Shown here in pieces: positions 47,456-55,664 of a stretch of 63,204 bases of DNA (position 1 is the stretch's first letter; each line of letters opens with the position of its first letter). The translations under genes were made by a program, and so were the position numbers. The notes below the pieces were generated by a model. It was not told the origin of the DNA, searched no databases, and worked only from the letters and a program-made list of their open reading frames with translations. This DNA comes from Alphaproteobacteria bacterium (GTDB lineage: Bacteria; Pseudomonadota; Alphaproteobacteria; UBA8366; GCA-2717185): the NCBI GenBank assembly GCA_040905865.1, contig JBBDQU010000001.1, positions 1 through 63,204 on the forward strand, in the 5' to 3' direction.

Positions 47456-47502
47456 AAAAGCGGCTGCCCGCGCACCGAAACGGTGCGTTGGCGGCCGCTT
47501 TT
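47456..47502. terminator. Bidirectional Rho-independent terminator
   Basis: Outer arms AAAAGCGGC (47456-47464) and GCCGCTTTT (47494-47502), with an inner perfect stem CGCACCG/CGGTGCG (47471-47477 and 47481-47487). It ends in T runs on both strands, between the MoaD-like gene and the convergent small gene. Confidence 0.85.
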
Positions 47503-47536
47503 CGTTCTGGCGCCGTCTGGCGCCTGTCATCTTCCC

Positions 47537-47746
47537 TCAGGGCGCCTGAATCGGCATGCCGCCGGAATTGTTGATTTCATTGTGGCGATAGGGAACAGCC
47601 GGCCCGGCCTCCCGACCGTCCAGCGCCATGCGTATTTTTGAAATCGCTTCCTCGAAACTCGCGGATGCGATGGGCGGCGGGTGGCCAAAGCGGTGCTCGT
47701 ATTTCGTCCACAAACGGTCGAGAACGGTTTCCTGCATGAGGCTCAT
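47537..47746 (-). CDS. Hypothetical small protein
   Basis: 69-aa protein with no recognised family: MSLMQETVLDRLWTKYEHRF, then a helix SFEEAISKIRMALDG and a Pro/Asn-rich tail. ATG 47746 has AGGAG eight bases upstream; the frame extends three codons to a GTG. It is flanked by a terminator downstream and the hsp20 promoter region upstream. Confidence 0.55.
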   Translation of the reverse strand: MSLMQETVLDRLWTKYEHRFGHPPPIASASFEEAISKIRMALDGREAGPAVPYRHNEINNSGGMPIQAP

Positions 47747-47898
47747 CTGAATCACTCCTACACTGACTGCGTCCAGAAATGACTGCGGCTATTTCTCTGT
47801 ATCGGCGGTCCGGCTCTGTTGCGTTGCGCCGTTGATTGCCTCAAAAATGGTTTTATTTCCGCATCCTTCAAGAGGCATAAAAATTTTTCGGAAGTGCT

Positions 47899-47927
47899 CT
47901 TGAAGACATTTTTTCTTCTTCCTATCT
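47899..47927 (+). promoter_or_regulatory. RpoH (sigma-32) heat-shock promoter of hsp20
   Basis: CTTGAA (47899-47904), a 16-base T-rich spacer and CCTATCT (47921-47927) fit the alphaproteobacterial RpoH consensus (CTTGAA ... CYTATNT). It lies about 90 bases upstream of the hsp20 start, leaving a leader long enough for the thermometer structure described next. Confidence 0.7.
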
Positions 47928-47975
47928 CATGCGCGTCGGATGCCACTACTCGGGTCCGCAATAACATTTTCGGGT

Positions 47976-48022
47976 TGAGCCTTTCGGGCTCATTGCATTG
48001 CTCACGATGGAGGATGTAAACC
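47976..48022 (+). promoter_or_regulatory. ROSE-like RNA thermometer in the hsp20 leader
   Basis: Hairpin 1: TGAGCC 47976-47981 with GGCTCA 47987-47992. Hairpin 2 masks the ribosome site: C47996-G48016, A-T, T-A, T47999-G48013 wobble, G48000 bulged, C48001-G48012, T48002-A48011, C48003-G48010, loop 48004-48009. The UUGCU element (47998-48002) facing the GGAGG Shine-Dalgarno (48009-48013), with a looped-out G, is the hallmark of ROSE thermometers that control small heat-shock genes in rhizobia. Melting at high temperature would free the ribosome site; start codon ATG 48023. Confidence 0.7.
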
Positions 48023-48514
48023 ATGACGAACTACGACTTTTCCCCGCTTTTCCGTTCCAGCATCGGTTTTGACCGATTGGCGCGCATGATGGACGCCACC
48101 ACCAAGGCCGGCGCTGCCATGGGTACTTATCCGCCCTACAACATCGTCGCCGTAGGCGATGACCGGTATCGCATCACTATTGCGGTCGCAGGTTTTTCCG
48201 AAGGCGACCTGGAAATTGAAGTCCGCGAGCAGAATTTGAAGGTAACCGGCAAGCGGCCGGAACAGGACGGCGATGTCCGATACCTGCACCAGGGCATCGG
48301 GGCCGGCAATTTCGTCCGCGAATTCCAGCTTGCCGACCATGTGAAGGTGACGGATGCCAGCCTGTCGAACGGATTGCTGGTTATCGACCTGAAGCAGGAA
48401 ATTCCCGAGACGATGAAGCCGCGCACGATCCAGATCGAAAGCGGTACGCCCAAATCACTTTCCGCCCGCGACCGGAAAACTGTCGAGGGCGTCGTCGGCG
48501 AAAAGGCGGCGTAA
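48023..48514 (+). CDS. Small heat-shock protein Hsp20 (IbpA-like)
   Basis: 163-aa ATP-independent holdase that keeps unfolded proteins refoldable. N-terminal FSPLFRSSIGFDRLARMMD and PPYNIVAVGDDRYRITIAVAGF are typical of IbpA-type proteins. The alpha-crystallin domain spans about residues 35-135 (NLKVTGKRPE; YLHQGIGAGNFVREFQLADH; LSNGLLVIDLKQEIPE). Expression should be controlled by the RpoH promoter and the ROSE-like leader directly upstream. Confidence 0.95.
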   Translation: MTNYDFSPLFRSSIGFDRLARMMDATTKAGAAMGTYPPYNIVAVGDDRYRITIAVAGFSEGDLEIEVREQNLKVTGKRPEQDGDVRYLHQGIGAGNFVREFQLADHVKVTDASLSNGLLVIDLKQEIPETMKPRTIQIESGTPKSLSARDRKTVEGVVGEKAA

Positions 48515-48678
48515 CATACCATCTGCGTCCGGGGGCGGGGATGCCCGCCCCCGTATTTTCCCCCGGCAGTCTGCATGCCGCGTCGTGGGCGTGATCTGGC
48601 GCGGCGCATGTCGTGCGCCCTATCGAGTGAAACAGTTGACCCCGCGGGTGGCGTGGGTAATCGTGCGGCCAGAAACGC

Positions 48679-48735
48679 CACATCAGATCGTGTTTGACTG
48701 GAATCGCCTCTGGCGATCCAGCCAAACCTGATGTG
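48679..48735. repeat. Palindromic element, copy E3 (single-palindrome hybrid)
   Basis: Arms CACATCAG (48679-48686) and CTGATGTG (48728-48735), with GTTTG/CAAAC and an inner hairpin CTGGAATCGCC-TCT-GGCGATCCAG. Its inner hairpin is that of E1's first palindrome, but its outer arms are those of E1's second, as though the two palindromes had been fused by an internal deletion. Confidence 0.8.
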
Positions 48736-48772
48736 CTACAGGCAATGGCTGTAACGAGAGGGATCATTTGAT

Positions 48773-49648
48773 ATGCAGACGATCGGGGAATTTTCATTAA
48801 ACCGCGTGATCGAGAGCGAAGAACCGCTTTTCGAGGCCCAGACATTCCTGCCGGATTCCACGCCGGAGGTTATCGAGGCAAACCGGAACTGGCTGTTTCC
48901 GAAATTCATCGATCCGACGACGTCCAAACTGGTCATCACGGTTCAGTCCTATATCCTCAAGACACCGCGCTACACGATTCTTGTCGATGCCTGTGTCGGC
49001 AACGACAAGGAGCGCCCGGCGCGGCCGATGTGGCACCGGATGAACAATCCGTATCTGGCGGACCTTGCCGCCGCCGGCGTACAGCCGGAAGATGTGGATT
49101 TCGTGATGTGCACCCATCTGCATGTCGATCATGTCGGCTGGAACACGCGGCTGGTCGATGGCCGCTGGGTGCCGACCTTTCCGAATGCAAAGTACATTTT
49201 CGGGAAAAAGGAACTGGAATTCTGGATGGAGCGCGAAAAGACCGGCGTAGAGGGCCCGGTACCGAATGTCTACGCGGACAGTATCGGCCCCGTCATGGAC
49301 GCCAACCAGGCAGTTCTGGTCGAAATGGACCACCAGTTCGATAACGGTATCTGGTTCGAACCGGCGCCGGGCCATACGCCCGGTAACTTCGTCATCAACC
49401 TGGAATCCGGCAGCGAAAAGGCCGTGCTGACAGGCGATGTCATGCACCATCCGCTACAACTCGTCCGGCCGGAATGGTCGAGCCGCGCCTGCGAGGACAG
49501 GGTGCAGTCCGCGGTTACGCGCCGCGCGCTGATTGAACGCTATGCCGATACGGGCACGATGATTGCGCCGGCACATTTCGCATCGCCGTCGACCGGCCAT
49601 ATCTGCAGCCATGGCGACCATTTCCGGTTCAATCTGACGGGCGAATGA
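48773..49648 (+). CDS. Metallo-beta-lactamase-fold hydrolase
   Basis: 291-aa MBL-superfamily enzyme. The metal site HLHVDHVGW (residues 119-127) is complete; further His/Asp residues lie in APGHTPGN, LTGDVMHHP and APAHFASPS. There is no signal peptide, so it is cytoplasmic. Members of this group include lactonases and esterases, but the substrate is not predictable. A terminator follows at 49668. Confidence 0.9.
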   Translation: MQTIGEFSLNRVIESEEPLFEAQTFLPDSTPEVIEANRNWLFPKFIDPTTSKLVITVQSYILKTPRYTILVDACVGNDKERPARPMWHRMNNPYLADLAAAGVQPEDVDFVMCTHLHVDHVGWNTRLVDGRWVPTFPNAKYIFGKKELEFWMEREKTGVEGPVPNVYADSIGPVMDANQAVLVEMDHQFDNGIWFEPAPGHTPGNFVINLESGSEKAVLTGDVMHHPLQLVRPEWSSRACEDRVQSAVTRRALIERYADTGTMIAPAHFASPSTGHICSHGDHFRFNLTGE

Positions 49649-49667
49649 CCCTGCTGCGGAAATCAAA

Positions 49668-49699
49668 GGCCTCCCGCCCGGAAAGGCGAGAGGCCCTTT
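49668..49699. terminator. Bidirectional terminator
   Basis: GGCCTC 49668-49673 with GAGGCC 49690-49695, flanked by AAA on the left and CTTT on the right. It lies between the MBL-fold hydrolase and the convergent dienelactone-hydrolase-like gene. Confidence 0.65.
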
Positions 49700-49716
49700 C
49701 GCGCCATCTGTGACGG

Positions 49717-50601
49717 TTACGCCAGCTTTTCCTTGAAGAACCCGATCGTGCGCGACCACGACAGTTCCGCCGCCGCCTTGTCATAACGGGGCGTCGTATC
49801 GTTGTGAAAGCCATGGTTCACGTCGGGATACATATAAGCCGTGTATTCCTTGCCGTGCTCTTTCAGCGCATTTTCGTATTCCGGCCAGCCCGCATTGATG
49901 CGCTGATCCAGCCCGGCGTAATGCAGCAACAGGGGCGCGTTGATTTTCGGCACGTCCGCTGTGGCCGCCTGGCTGCCATAATACGGCACCGCGGCGGCCA
50001 GTTCCGGCAGACGGACCGCCATTGCGTTGCTGACGCCGCCGCCATAGCAGAAACCGACCACGCCTACCTTGCCGTTTGACGCGGAATCGGCCTGCAGGTA
50101 GTGGTAGGCGGCGATGAAATCCTCCAGCAGTTTGCCCTTGTCCAGCTTGGCCTGCATTTCCCGGCCTTCATCGTCATTGCCCGGATAGCCGCCCAGCGGG
50201 GTCAGCCCGTCCGGCGCCAGCGCATTGAACCCGGCGACCGCGACCCGGCGCGCGACGTCCTCGATATACGGGTTCAGGCCCCGGTTTTCATGCACGACGA
50301 CGACGCTGCCGCGGGCGCCGCCGGCGGCCGGGCGGACGTGGTAACCCCGGATCGTGCCGTGGCCTTTGGGTGAATCGTACTCGATGAAATCGGCCTTGAT
50401 GCGCGGGTCGGATGCCTCGACCTGGTTCGCAAGGGCGTAATTCGGCGACAGGGTTTCGAGCAGCGCCGCGGCGCCGAGACCGCCAACCGCGAATTTCGAC
50501 GCGCGGTCGAAGAACTCGCGGCGGTCGATTCCGTTATGGGCGTAGCTGTCATACAGATCCAGGAGTTCCTGGTCGAAGTCACTGGCTTGTTGGCGGTCCA
50601 T
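49717..50601 (-). CDS. Exported dienelactone hydrolase-family protein
   Basis: 294-aa alpha/beta hydrolase with the Cys-Asp-His triad of dienelactone hydrolases: nucleophile in VVGFCYGGG, Asp in [10 protein letters not shown], His in [10 protein letters not shown]. The N-terminus has a twin-arginine-type signal ([20 protein letters not shown]) and cleavage around ALA, so it should be exported folded. ATG 50601 was chosen after AGGAAACC; the long upstream frame has no sense. Most DLH enzymes are cytoplasmic, so export is notable. Confidence 0.88.
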   Translation of the reverse strand: MDRQQASDFDQELLDLYDSYAHNGIDRREFFDRASKFAVGGLGAAALLETLSPNYALANQVEASDPRIKADFIEYDSPKGHGTIRGYHVRPAAGGARGSVVVVHENRGLNPYIEDVARRVAVAGFNALAPDGLTPLGGYPGNDDEGREMQAKLDKGKLLEDFIAAYHYLQADSASNGKVGVVGFCYGGGVSNAMAVRLPELAAAVPYYGSQAATADVPKINAPLLLHYAGLDQRINAGWPEYENALKEHGKEYTAYMYPDVNHGFHNDTTPRYDKAAAELSWSRTIGFFKEKLA

Positions 50602-50899
50602 ATGGTTTCCTCCCGCTATATGGTGTGGCGAAGGCTGTCGGCTTCCGGGTGGCGCATTTTGTTGATTCAGGCCGGCCGGGTCCGTTTTTCTTCCTTCGGA
50701 TCCTGTCGTTTCCGGAGCGATGTTACGCTGGCTGCGGAGAGGTGCAATAGCGCTGAAATCACAGTTTCGTGTATCCTGAATCCTGACGCAACACCCTGTT
50801 TTTTGGGAGTAATTCAGGAACCAAAATGCCAGCGCTTGCGTGGGCGGCTGGCGCGGCGCATCATGCGGCGTCCGAAAATTCCTGAGCGACGATCCCCGC

Positions 50900-52123
50900 A
50901 TGGCCACGACAGATTCCGCGATACGCTCCGATACGCTTGTAATCGGAATGGTTGGGCTCGCTCACATGCTCTCCCATTTCTACCAGATGGCGCTGGCGCC
51001 GCTCATTCCGCTGCTTCGCGCCGAATTCGACGTGACATATACCCAGCTCGGTTTCGTCATATCGCTGATGTATGGCGTGTCCGGCGCCTGTCAGGCCTTT
51101 GTCGGCATTCTGGTGGACCGGCACGGGGCCGACCGGCTGATGCTGTTCGGCGTCGTGATGATGGCCTCGGCGGTGTTCCTGATGGGCTGTATCGACGCCT
51201 ACTGGATGCTGTTGCCGCTGGCGGTGATGGCGGCGCTGGGCAATTGCGTCTTTCACCCTGCCGACCTGTCGATCCTGTCGGAAAAAGTGAGCCCGGCCCG
51301 GATCGGGCGCGCCTTCGCGGTGCACGGGCTGGGCGGAACCATCGGTTATTTCATGTCTCCGGTCATCATCCTCAGTCTTGCGGTTTTCGCAGGCTGGCGG
51401 GTCGCTCTGATGACGGCCGGCGCCATGGGTCTGGTGGCGGCGCTGGTGATTTTCACCAATCGTTCTGTTCTCCAGATGCCGCGCGGGGGCGGCGATGGCG
51501 CCGGCGGGCCGGCGCCAAGTATCGATTTCTACCGCAAGCTCGTGACCAACCTGCCGCTGATGGCGGCATTCTTCTACTTTACCGTGATTGCGGCAGCCGG
51601 CGGCGGGGTGCAGCAGTTTTCCGTTGCGGCGCTGATGGAATTGTACGACTCGCCGTTCGCTATTGCCGGTATCGCGCTGACAGCCTATCTCGGGGCAACC
51701 GCCGGCGGGATCATCGTCGGCGGCGAACTGGCCGACCGTTTCTCGCGCCATGCGCTGATTGCAACCACCGGGCTGGCCCTGGGCGCCCTTTTCATGGGCA
51801 CTATTGCGATATTCGCACTGCCAATTCCGGTGATCATCGGGCTGATGGCCTGTACCGGGTTCTGCATCGGCATAACCGGCCCGTCCCGCGACATCCTGAT
51901 CCGCGGCGCGACGCCGCCGGGCGCCACGGGCAAGGTGTTCGGATTTGTCTATTCCGGCCTGGACCTCGGCAGCGCCACCGGCCCGATCCTCTTCGGCTGG
52001 CTGATGGATGGCGGCGAATTCCGTTTCGTCTTCGTCGTCGTCGCCACAATGTACCTGCTGGGCATCCTCAGCGTCATGCAACTGAAGCGCGGATCCAGAG
52101 CGGCAACGGCGGCCGCTGAATAG
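50900..52123 (+). CDS. MFS transporter
   Basis: 407-aa inner-membrane carrier with 12 helices (first: [20 protein letters not shown]; motif A-like [34 protein letters not shown] resembles the fosmidomycin-resistance (Fsr) group). Substrate unknown; metabolite efflux is likely from the subgroup. ATG 50900 gives the family-like start. Its stop codon lies inside the first arm of the E2 palindromic element. Confidence 0.88.
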   Translation: MATTDSAIRSDTLVIGMVGLAHMLSHFYQMALAPLIPLLRAEFDVTYTQLGFVISLMYGVSGACQAFVGILVDRHGADRLMLFGVVMMASAVFLMGCIDAYWMLLPLAVMAALGNCVFHPADLSILSEKVSPARIGRAFAVHGLGGTIGYFMSPVIILSLAVFAGWRVALMTAGAMGLVAALVIFTNRSVLQMPRGGGDGAGGPAPSIDFYRKLVTNLPLMAAFFYFTVIAAAGGGVQQFSVAALMELYDSPFAIAGIALTAYLGATAGGIIVGGELADRFSRHALIATTGLALGALFMGTIAIFALPIPVIIGLMACTGFCIGITGPSRDILIRGATPPGATGKVFGFVYSGLDLGSATGPILFGWLMDGGEFRFVFVVVATMYLLGILSVMQLKRGSRAATAAAE

Positions 52124-52259
52124 AGCAGATCGCCTTTTATCTGACGCAATAATTGCGTCAGATAAAAGGCGTGAATCTGCTCTATCATTTTAGATTAAAA
52201 GCAAATTCACGTGTTAATCGGAATCATCCGGGTGATTCCGATTAATCACGATTTGCTTT
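52122..52259. repeat. Composite palindromic element, copy E2 (complete)
   Basis: Same design as E1. First palindrome: arms AGAGCAGAT (52122-52130) and ATCTGCTCT (52175-52183) around a perfect 20-bp stem, 52131-52150 with 52152-52171, single-base loop. Linker: TATCATTTTAGATTA. Second: arms AAAGCAAAT/ATTTGCTTT (52198-52206, 52251-52259) and a 13-bp perfect inner stem (52214-52226 with 52233-52245). Only the outer frame is shared with E1; the inner stems have unrelated sequences. It begins inside the stop codon of the MFS gene and separates it from the convergent phoX. Confidence 0.85.
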
Positions 52260-52298
52260 AGGCGACCGCCGCGCGTTGGTCTGCTATGCGGAGTGCGG

Positions 52299-54218
52299 TT
52301 AACCGCCGATCACGCCGCCGTCTTTCCTGGTAACCGCAACGACGGATGAGCGCGGCACCGTGTCCCCGCCGCCAGGAAAATGCGAGGGCGCTTTCTTTGC
52401 GCCCGGGTGCTGGACGCCGACGAACATGGTTTTCTGATCCGGCGTGAAGCTGATGCCCGTGATCTCGCAGGCGATCGGACCGGTCAGGAAGCGCCGGATT
52501 TCGCCGGTTGCCGGGTCGCCGCAGAGCATCTGGTTGTTGCCCATGCCGGCGAAGTCGTCCTTGTCCTGGTAATTGCCGTCCGTCTGGATCCACAGCCGTC
52601 CGTCACCGTCGAAGGCGAGGCCGTCGGGGCTGTTGAACATGTTCGCGGCATTGATATTGGCGCTGCCGGCGTTATGCGTACCGGGATGCACTTCCGGGTT
52701 GCCCGCCATCACGAACAGGTCCCAGGAGAAGGCATTGGCGCCGTGATCCTGGCCGTCCGGCCGCCAGCGGACGATCTGGCCATACCCGTTCTTCTCACGC
52801 GGATTGGGGCCGCCGACAGGCTGCTCGACGCCGCCGCTGTTTTTCTTCACGCCGCGCGCCGAGTTGTTGGTCAGGGCGCAATAGGCTTCCGCCTGCGTCG
52901 GATGCACGGCGACCCATTCGGGGCGGTCCATCGTTGTGGCACCGACGGTCGTCGCCGCCATGCGCGTGTGGATCAGCACTTCAGCCTGGCTGCTGAAGCC
53001 ATTTTCAGCCGTCAACCCGTTCCTGCCGTGGGTCAGTTCAATCCACTCGCCCCGGCCGGACATATCCGTGCCGACGTATCCGAATTTCGCAACATACAGC
53101 GTACCGTCTTCCAGCAGGCTGGCATTCGCCGCGTCATTGCCGGGTACGTAGCGGTTCTTCGACACAAACCGATAGAGATGCTCGCCGCGCTCGTCGTCGC
53201 CAGAATAGACGACGACACGGCCGTCCGCCGCGATAGTGACTTCGGCGTTCTCATGCTTGAAGCGGCCCAGGGCCGTGCGTTTCTTCGGCGTGCTGTCCGG
53301 ATTCATCGGGTCGATTTCGACGATATAGCCGAATCGGTTGGCCTCGTTCGGGCTTTTCGACAGGTCGAACCGGTCGTCATATTGGTACCACTGGACGCCG
53401 CGATCCCTAGTCTTGATACCGTACCGTTTCTGCGCGTCCGTCAGGACATATTCGGCATCGGTCGCGAAATAGCCGTTAAAGTTTTCCTCGCAGGTCAGAT
53501 AGGTGCCCCACGGGGTCCGGCCATTGCCGCAATTGTTCCAGGTGCCGAGGGCCAGCCTGCCTTCGGGATCGGCGGGCGTTTTCAGCAGGGCATGCCCGGC
53601 GGCGGGCCCGGTGATCGCCATCGGCGTGTCGGCGGTGATCCGGCGGTTCAGCGCGCCATCGATGACAACCTGCCATGCGCCGCCATCCTGCCGGACCTCG
53701 AAAATGGAAACGCCCTGCGCCGCCTTGGACTTGCGAACGTCGTCGGCGGTTCGATCCTTGCTGTCGGTCGGAAAGAGCCATTCCTGATTGTCGTATTCAT
53801 TGTTGACCGCCATGACGAAACGCCCATCGGGCAGGGCGAACAGGCTCATGCCGTCATTATTGTCGCCGAAGGCCAGTTCCTGCGATTCGCCCGTACCGCG
53901 GGTCGCCTGATCGAAAGGCTTCCCCTGGCTGAACAGCGGGTCTCCCCAGCTGATCAGCGTTTGCCAGCTATAGCCTTCGGGTACGGTAACTGTATCGGCG
54001 CCGCTCGCCGGGATGGCGCGGAAACCGATCAGCTTCATGCCCGCCGCTTTCGCCGCCGGCGTCAGCGCCGTCGTCCCCATAACAAAGGCCGTGGCGCTGA
54101 AGGCCGCGGTCCGGGCCAGAAAGCCGCGCCGGGATACCATCCGGTCCGCGATCCGGTTGAATTCCGGTTCGGTTGCCGCCCTGTCGGCAACTGCATTGTC
54201 TGTCGTTAGCCTGTTCAC
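52299..54218 (-). CDS. phoX: PhoX-family alkaline phosphatase, Tat-exported
   Basis: 639-aa secreted phosphomonoesterase-like protein. The N-terminal twin-arginine signal is explicit: MVSRRGFLARTAAF, then a hydrophobic stretch and cleavage near AAKAAG. PhoX (DUF839) signatures: SWGDPLFSQGKPFD, GDNNDGMSLFALPDGR, AVNNEYDN, TWNNCGNGRTPWGTYLTCEENFNGYF, and SPDGLAFDGDGRLWIQTDGN. PhoX enzymes bind Fe and Ca and release phosphate from esters when P is scarce (family knowledge). A GTG at 54218 is the start. No Pho-box was identified with confidence. Confidence 0.92.
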   Translation of the reverse strand: MNRLTTDNAVADRAATEPEFNRIADRMVSRRGFLARTAAFSATAFVMGTTALTPAAKAAGMKLIGFRAIPASGADTVTVPEGYSWQTLISWGDPLFSQGKPFDQATRGTGESQELAFGDNNDGMSLFALPDGRFVMAVNNEYDNQEWLFPTDSKDRTADDVRKSKAAQGVSIFEVRQDGGAWQVVIDGALNRRITADTPMAITGPAAGHALLKTPADPEGRLALGTWNNCGNGRTPWGTYLTCEENFNGYFATDAEYVLTDAQKRYGIKTRDRGVQWYQYDDRFDLSKSPNEANRFGYIVEIDPMNPDSTPKKRTALGRFKHENAEVTIAADGRVVVYSGDDERGEHLYRFVSKNRYVPGNDAANASLLEDGTLYVAKFGYVGTDMSGRGEWIELTHGRNGLTAENGFSSQAEVLIHTRMAATTVGATTMDRPEWVAVHPTQAEAYCALTNNSARGVKKNSGGVEQPVGGPNPREKNGYGQIVRWRPDGQDHGANAFSWDLFVMAGNPEVHPGTHNAGSANINAANMFNSPDGLAFDGDGRLWIQTDGNYQDKDDFAGMGNNQMLCGDPATGEIRRFLTGPIACEITGISFTPDQKTMFVGVQHPGAKKAPSHFPGGGDTVPRSSVVAVTRKDGGVIGG

Positions 54219-54809
54219 GATAGTTCTCTCCCTGGCCAGATATGGATAGGGAAAATTAGGGCAGCAAGATGTCGATTCCGTTCCGCAAATATTACGGTGA
54301 CGTTACATTTTCGTCCGGATCGGAGCGGTCAGAAGACGCGCTGCCGCGGAGCGCCGCGGACATTCATTTCGTATGCCAGGCCCTGAACCGGTGGCCGCGC
54401 ATAATACGATGCCACGCCCGCCGGCGCGGCGCCCCGGTGGATAATTCCATCGGCCAGGAAACCGTAGCGAAACCCGGCTGAGCGGCCACGCCGCCGGAAT
54501 ACTGAAACGGCCGGGCACATACCGATAACCGCCCGGTGCAAAGTCAGTCGCAGCGGCGCCGTCGGGATGAACCACATGTTGCGTGCCGGTGTCATTCTTG
54601 ACGTGGCTGGTATTCTCGTCGTTGCCGGAATTATTCTGGCCCTGGGCGACTGGGTACTGGCGCCGTAGCAAGATCGTCGCGACGTATCGCGTTCAGAAAT
54701 AATTCCTGCCGCACGGAAGACGCGAGTTTCGGGGCCTGCCGCCTTGGTCTATACAGGGCGGGAAATCTTTGTATCAACGCTGAAAAAAACCAATTGAGGG
54801 AGAATATCC
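54219..54809. other. Gene-poor region between phoX and the SDR gene
   Basis: About 590 bases without an intact gene. Protein-like fragments appear in two reverse frames (e.g. FAPGGYRYVPGRF and ASYYARPPVQGLAYEMNVRG), interrupted by frame changes, and a short hydrophobic frame ends at 54668 on the plus strand. The stretch looks like decayed coding sequence rather than pure regulatory DNA. Promoters for phoX and the SDR gene must also lie here. Confidence 0.45.
54567..54668 (+). pseudogene. Possible C-terminal remnant of an anion permease
   Basis: 33-codon open frame MNHMLRAGVILDVAGILVVA... with a single strong membrane helix, ending at a TAG. The pattern (M-LRAG-hydrophobic-D-AGI) resembles the last helix of DASS/SLC13 permeases, whose proteins end shortly afterwards. 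The rest of the gene is absent. Identification rests on a short match and is weak. Confidence 0.3.
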
Positions 54810-55598
54810 ATGAAATGTCATATGGATGGGCGTGTCGCGCTGGTGACGGGAAGCAGCCGGGGGCTGGGCCGTGCAATGGCGCTCCGCTTTGCCGAAGCCG
54901 GGGCGCATGTCGCGATCTGCGGTCGCCGGGAGGATGTGCTGGCGCAAACCAAGGCCGAGGTCGAAGCCGCAGGGCCGGGCAAGGTCGCGGCGATCACGGC
55001 GGATATCTACAGCGCTGACAGCATCAACAGCCTGATCGCTTCCGTCGAATCGCAACTCGGTCCGGTCGACGTGCTCGTCAACAACGCGGGCGCATCGTTT
55101 CGCGCCAATTTCCTCGATATTACCGATGAGCAGTGGCAATCGGATTTCGACCTGAAGGTATTCGGCGCGATCCGCACCTGCCGCCGGGTGCTGCCCGGGA
55201 TGATGGAGCGCCGCTGGGGCAGGATCATCAACGTACTGAACCTCGGCGCAAAGGCCCCGCAGGCCGGCGGAGCGCCGACGGCGGTTTCCCGCGCGACGGG
55301 CATGGCGCTGACCAAGGTCCTGTCGAAGGAAGGCGCGCCGCATAACGTGCTGGTCAACGGCCTGCTGGTCGGGACCATTGAAAGCGACCAGCAGCTCAAC
55401 CGCTACCTGGCGACCGACCGGAACATGACCTATCAGGAATATCAGGACGGACGCGCCAGGGAGATCGGCATACCGCTTGGCCGGCTGGGCCGCGCGGAGG
55501 AATTCGCCAATATCGCGACCTTCCTGTGCTCCGAGGAAGGCTCCTACATTACCGGCTGCGCCATTAACGTCGATGGCGGGATGTCGCCGGTCGTATAA
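54810..55598 (+). CDS. SDR-family protein lacking the usual catalytic triad
   Basis: 262-aa Rossmann protein. The cofactor site is classical: ALVTGSSRGLGRAMA near residue 10, and NNAGASF near 90. But where SDRs have the Ser in INISS, this protein has INVLNLGAK; where they have YSASK, it has TAVSR (Tyr to Thr, Lys to Arg). The C-terminal GCAINVDGGMSPV is normal. It therefore binds NAD(P) but may not be a standard dehydrogenase. Followed by a strong terminator. Confidence 0.9.
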   Translation: MKCHMDGRVALVTGSSRGLGRAMALRFAEAGAHVAICGRREDVLAQTKAEVEAAGPGKVAAITADIYSADSINSLIASVESQLGPVDVLVNNAGASFRANFLDITDEQWQSDFDLKVFGAIRTCRRVLPGMMERRWGRIINVLNLGAKAPQAGGAPTAVSRATGMALTKVLSKEGAPHNVLVNGLLVGTIESDQQLNRYLATDRNMTYQEYQDGRAREIGIPLGRLGRAEEFANIATFLCSEEGSYITGCAINVDGGMSPVV

Positions 55599-55616
55599 CC
55601 GGTAGAGTGGGCAGGA

Positions 55617-55651
55617 GCCGCTGCGCCAGCATACGCAGCGGCCCTTTTTTT
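55617..55651 (+). terminator. Rho-independent terminator after the SDR gene
   Basis: Perfect 9-bp stem GCCGCTGCG (55617-55625) with CGCAGCGGC (55634-55642), followed by CC and seven T. A textbook terminator 18 bases after the stop codon. Confidence 0.9.
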
Positions 55652-55664
55652 ATGGTGTGTGTAA

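Noticed and set aside
52122-52259. E2 palindromes as an ordinary terminator
   Set aside because: Shares its frame with E1, which lies upstream of two divergent genes where no terminator is needed; the stem is far longer than a terminator's and no clear T tract follows.
52380-54209. 609-codon plus-strand open frame opposite phoX
   Set aside because: phoX has a Tat signal and family motifs; the antisense product does not.
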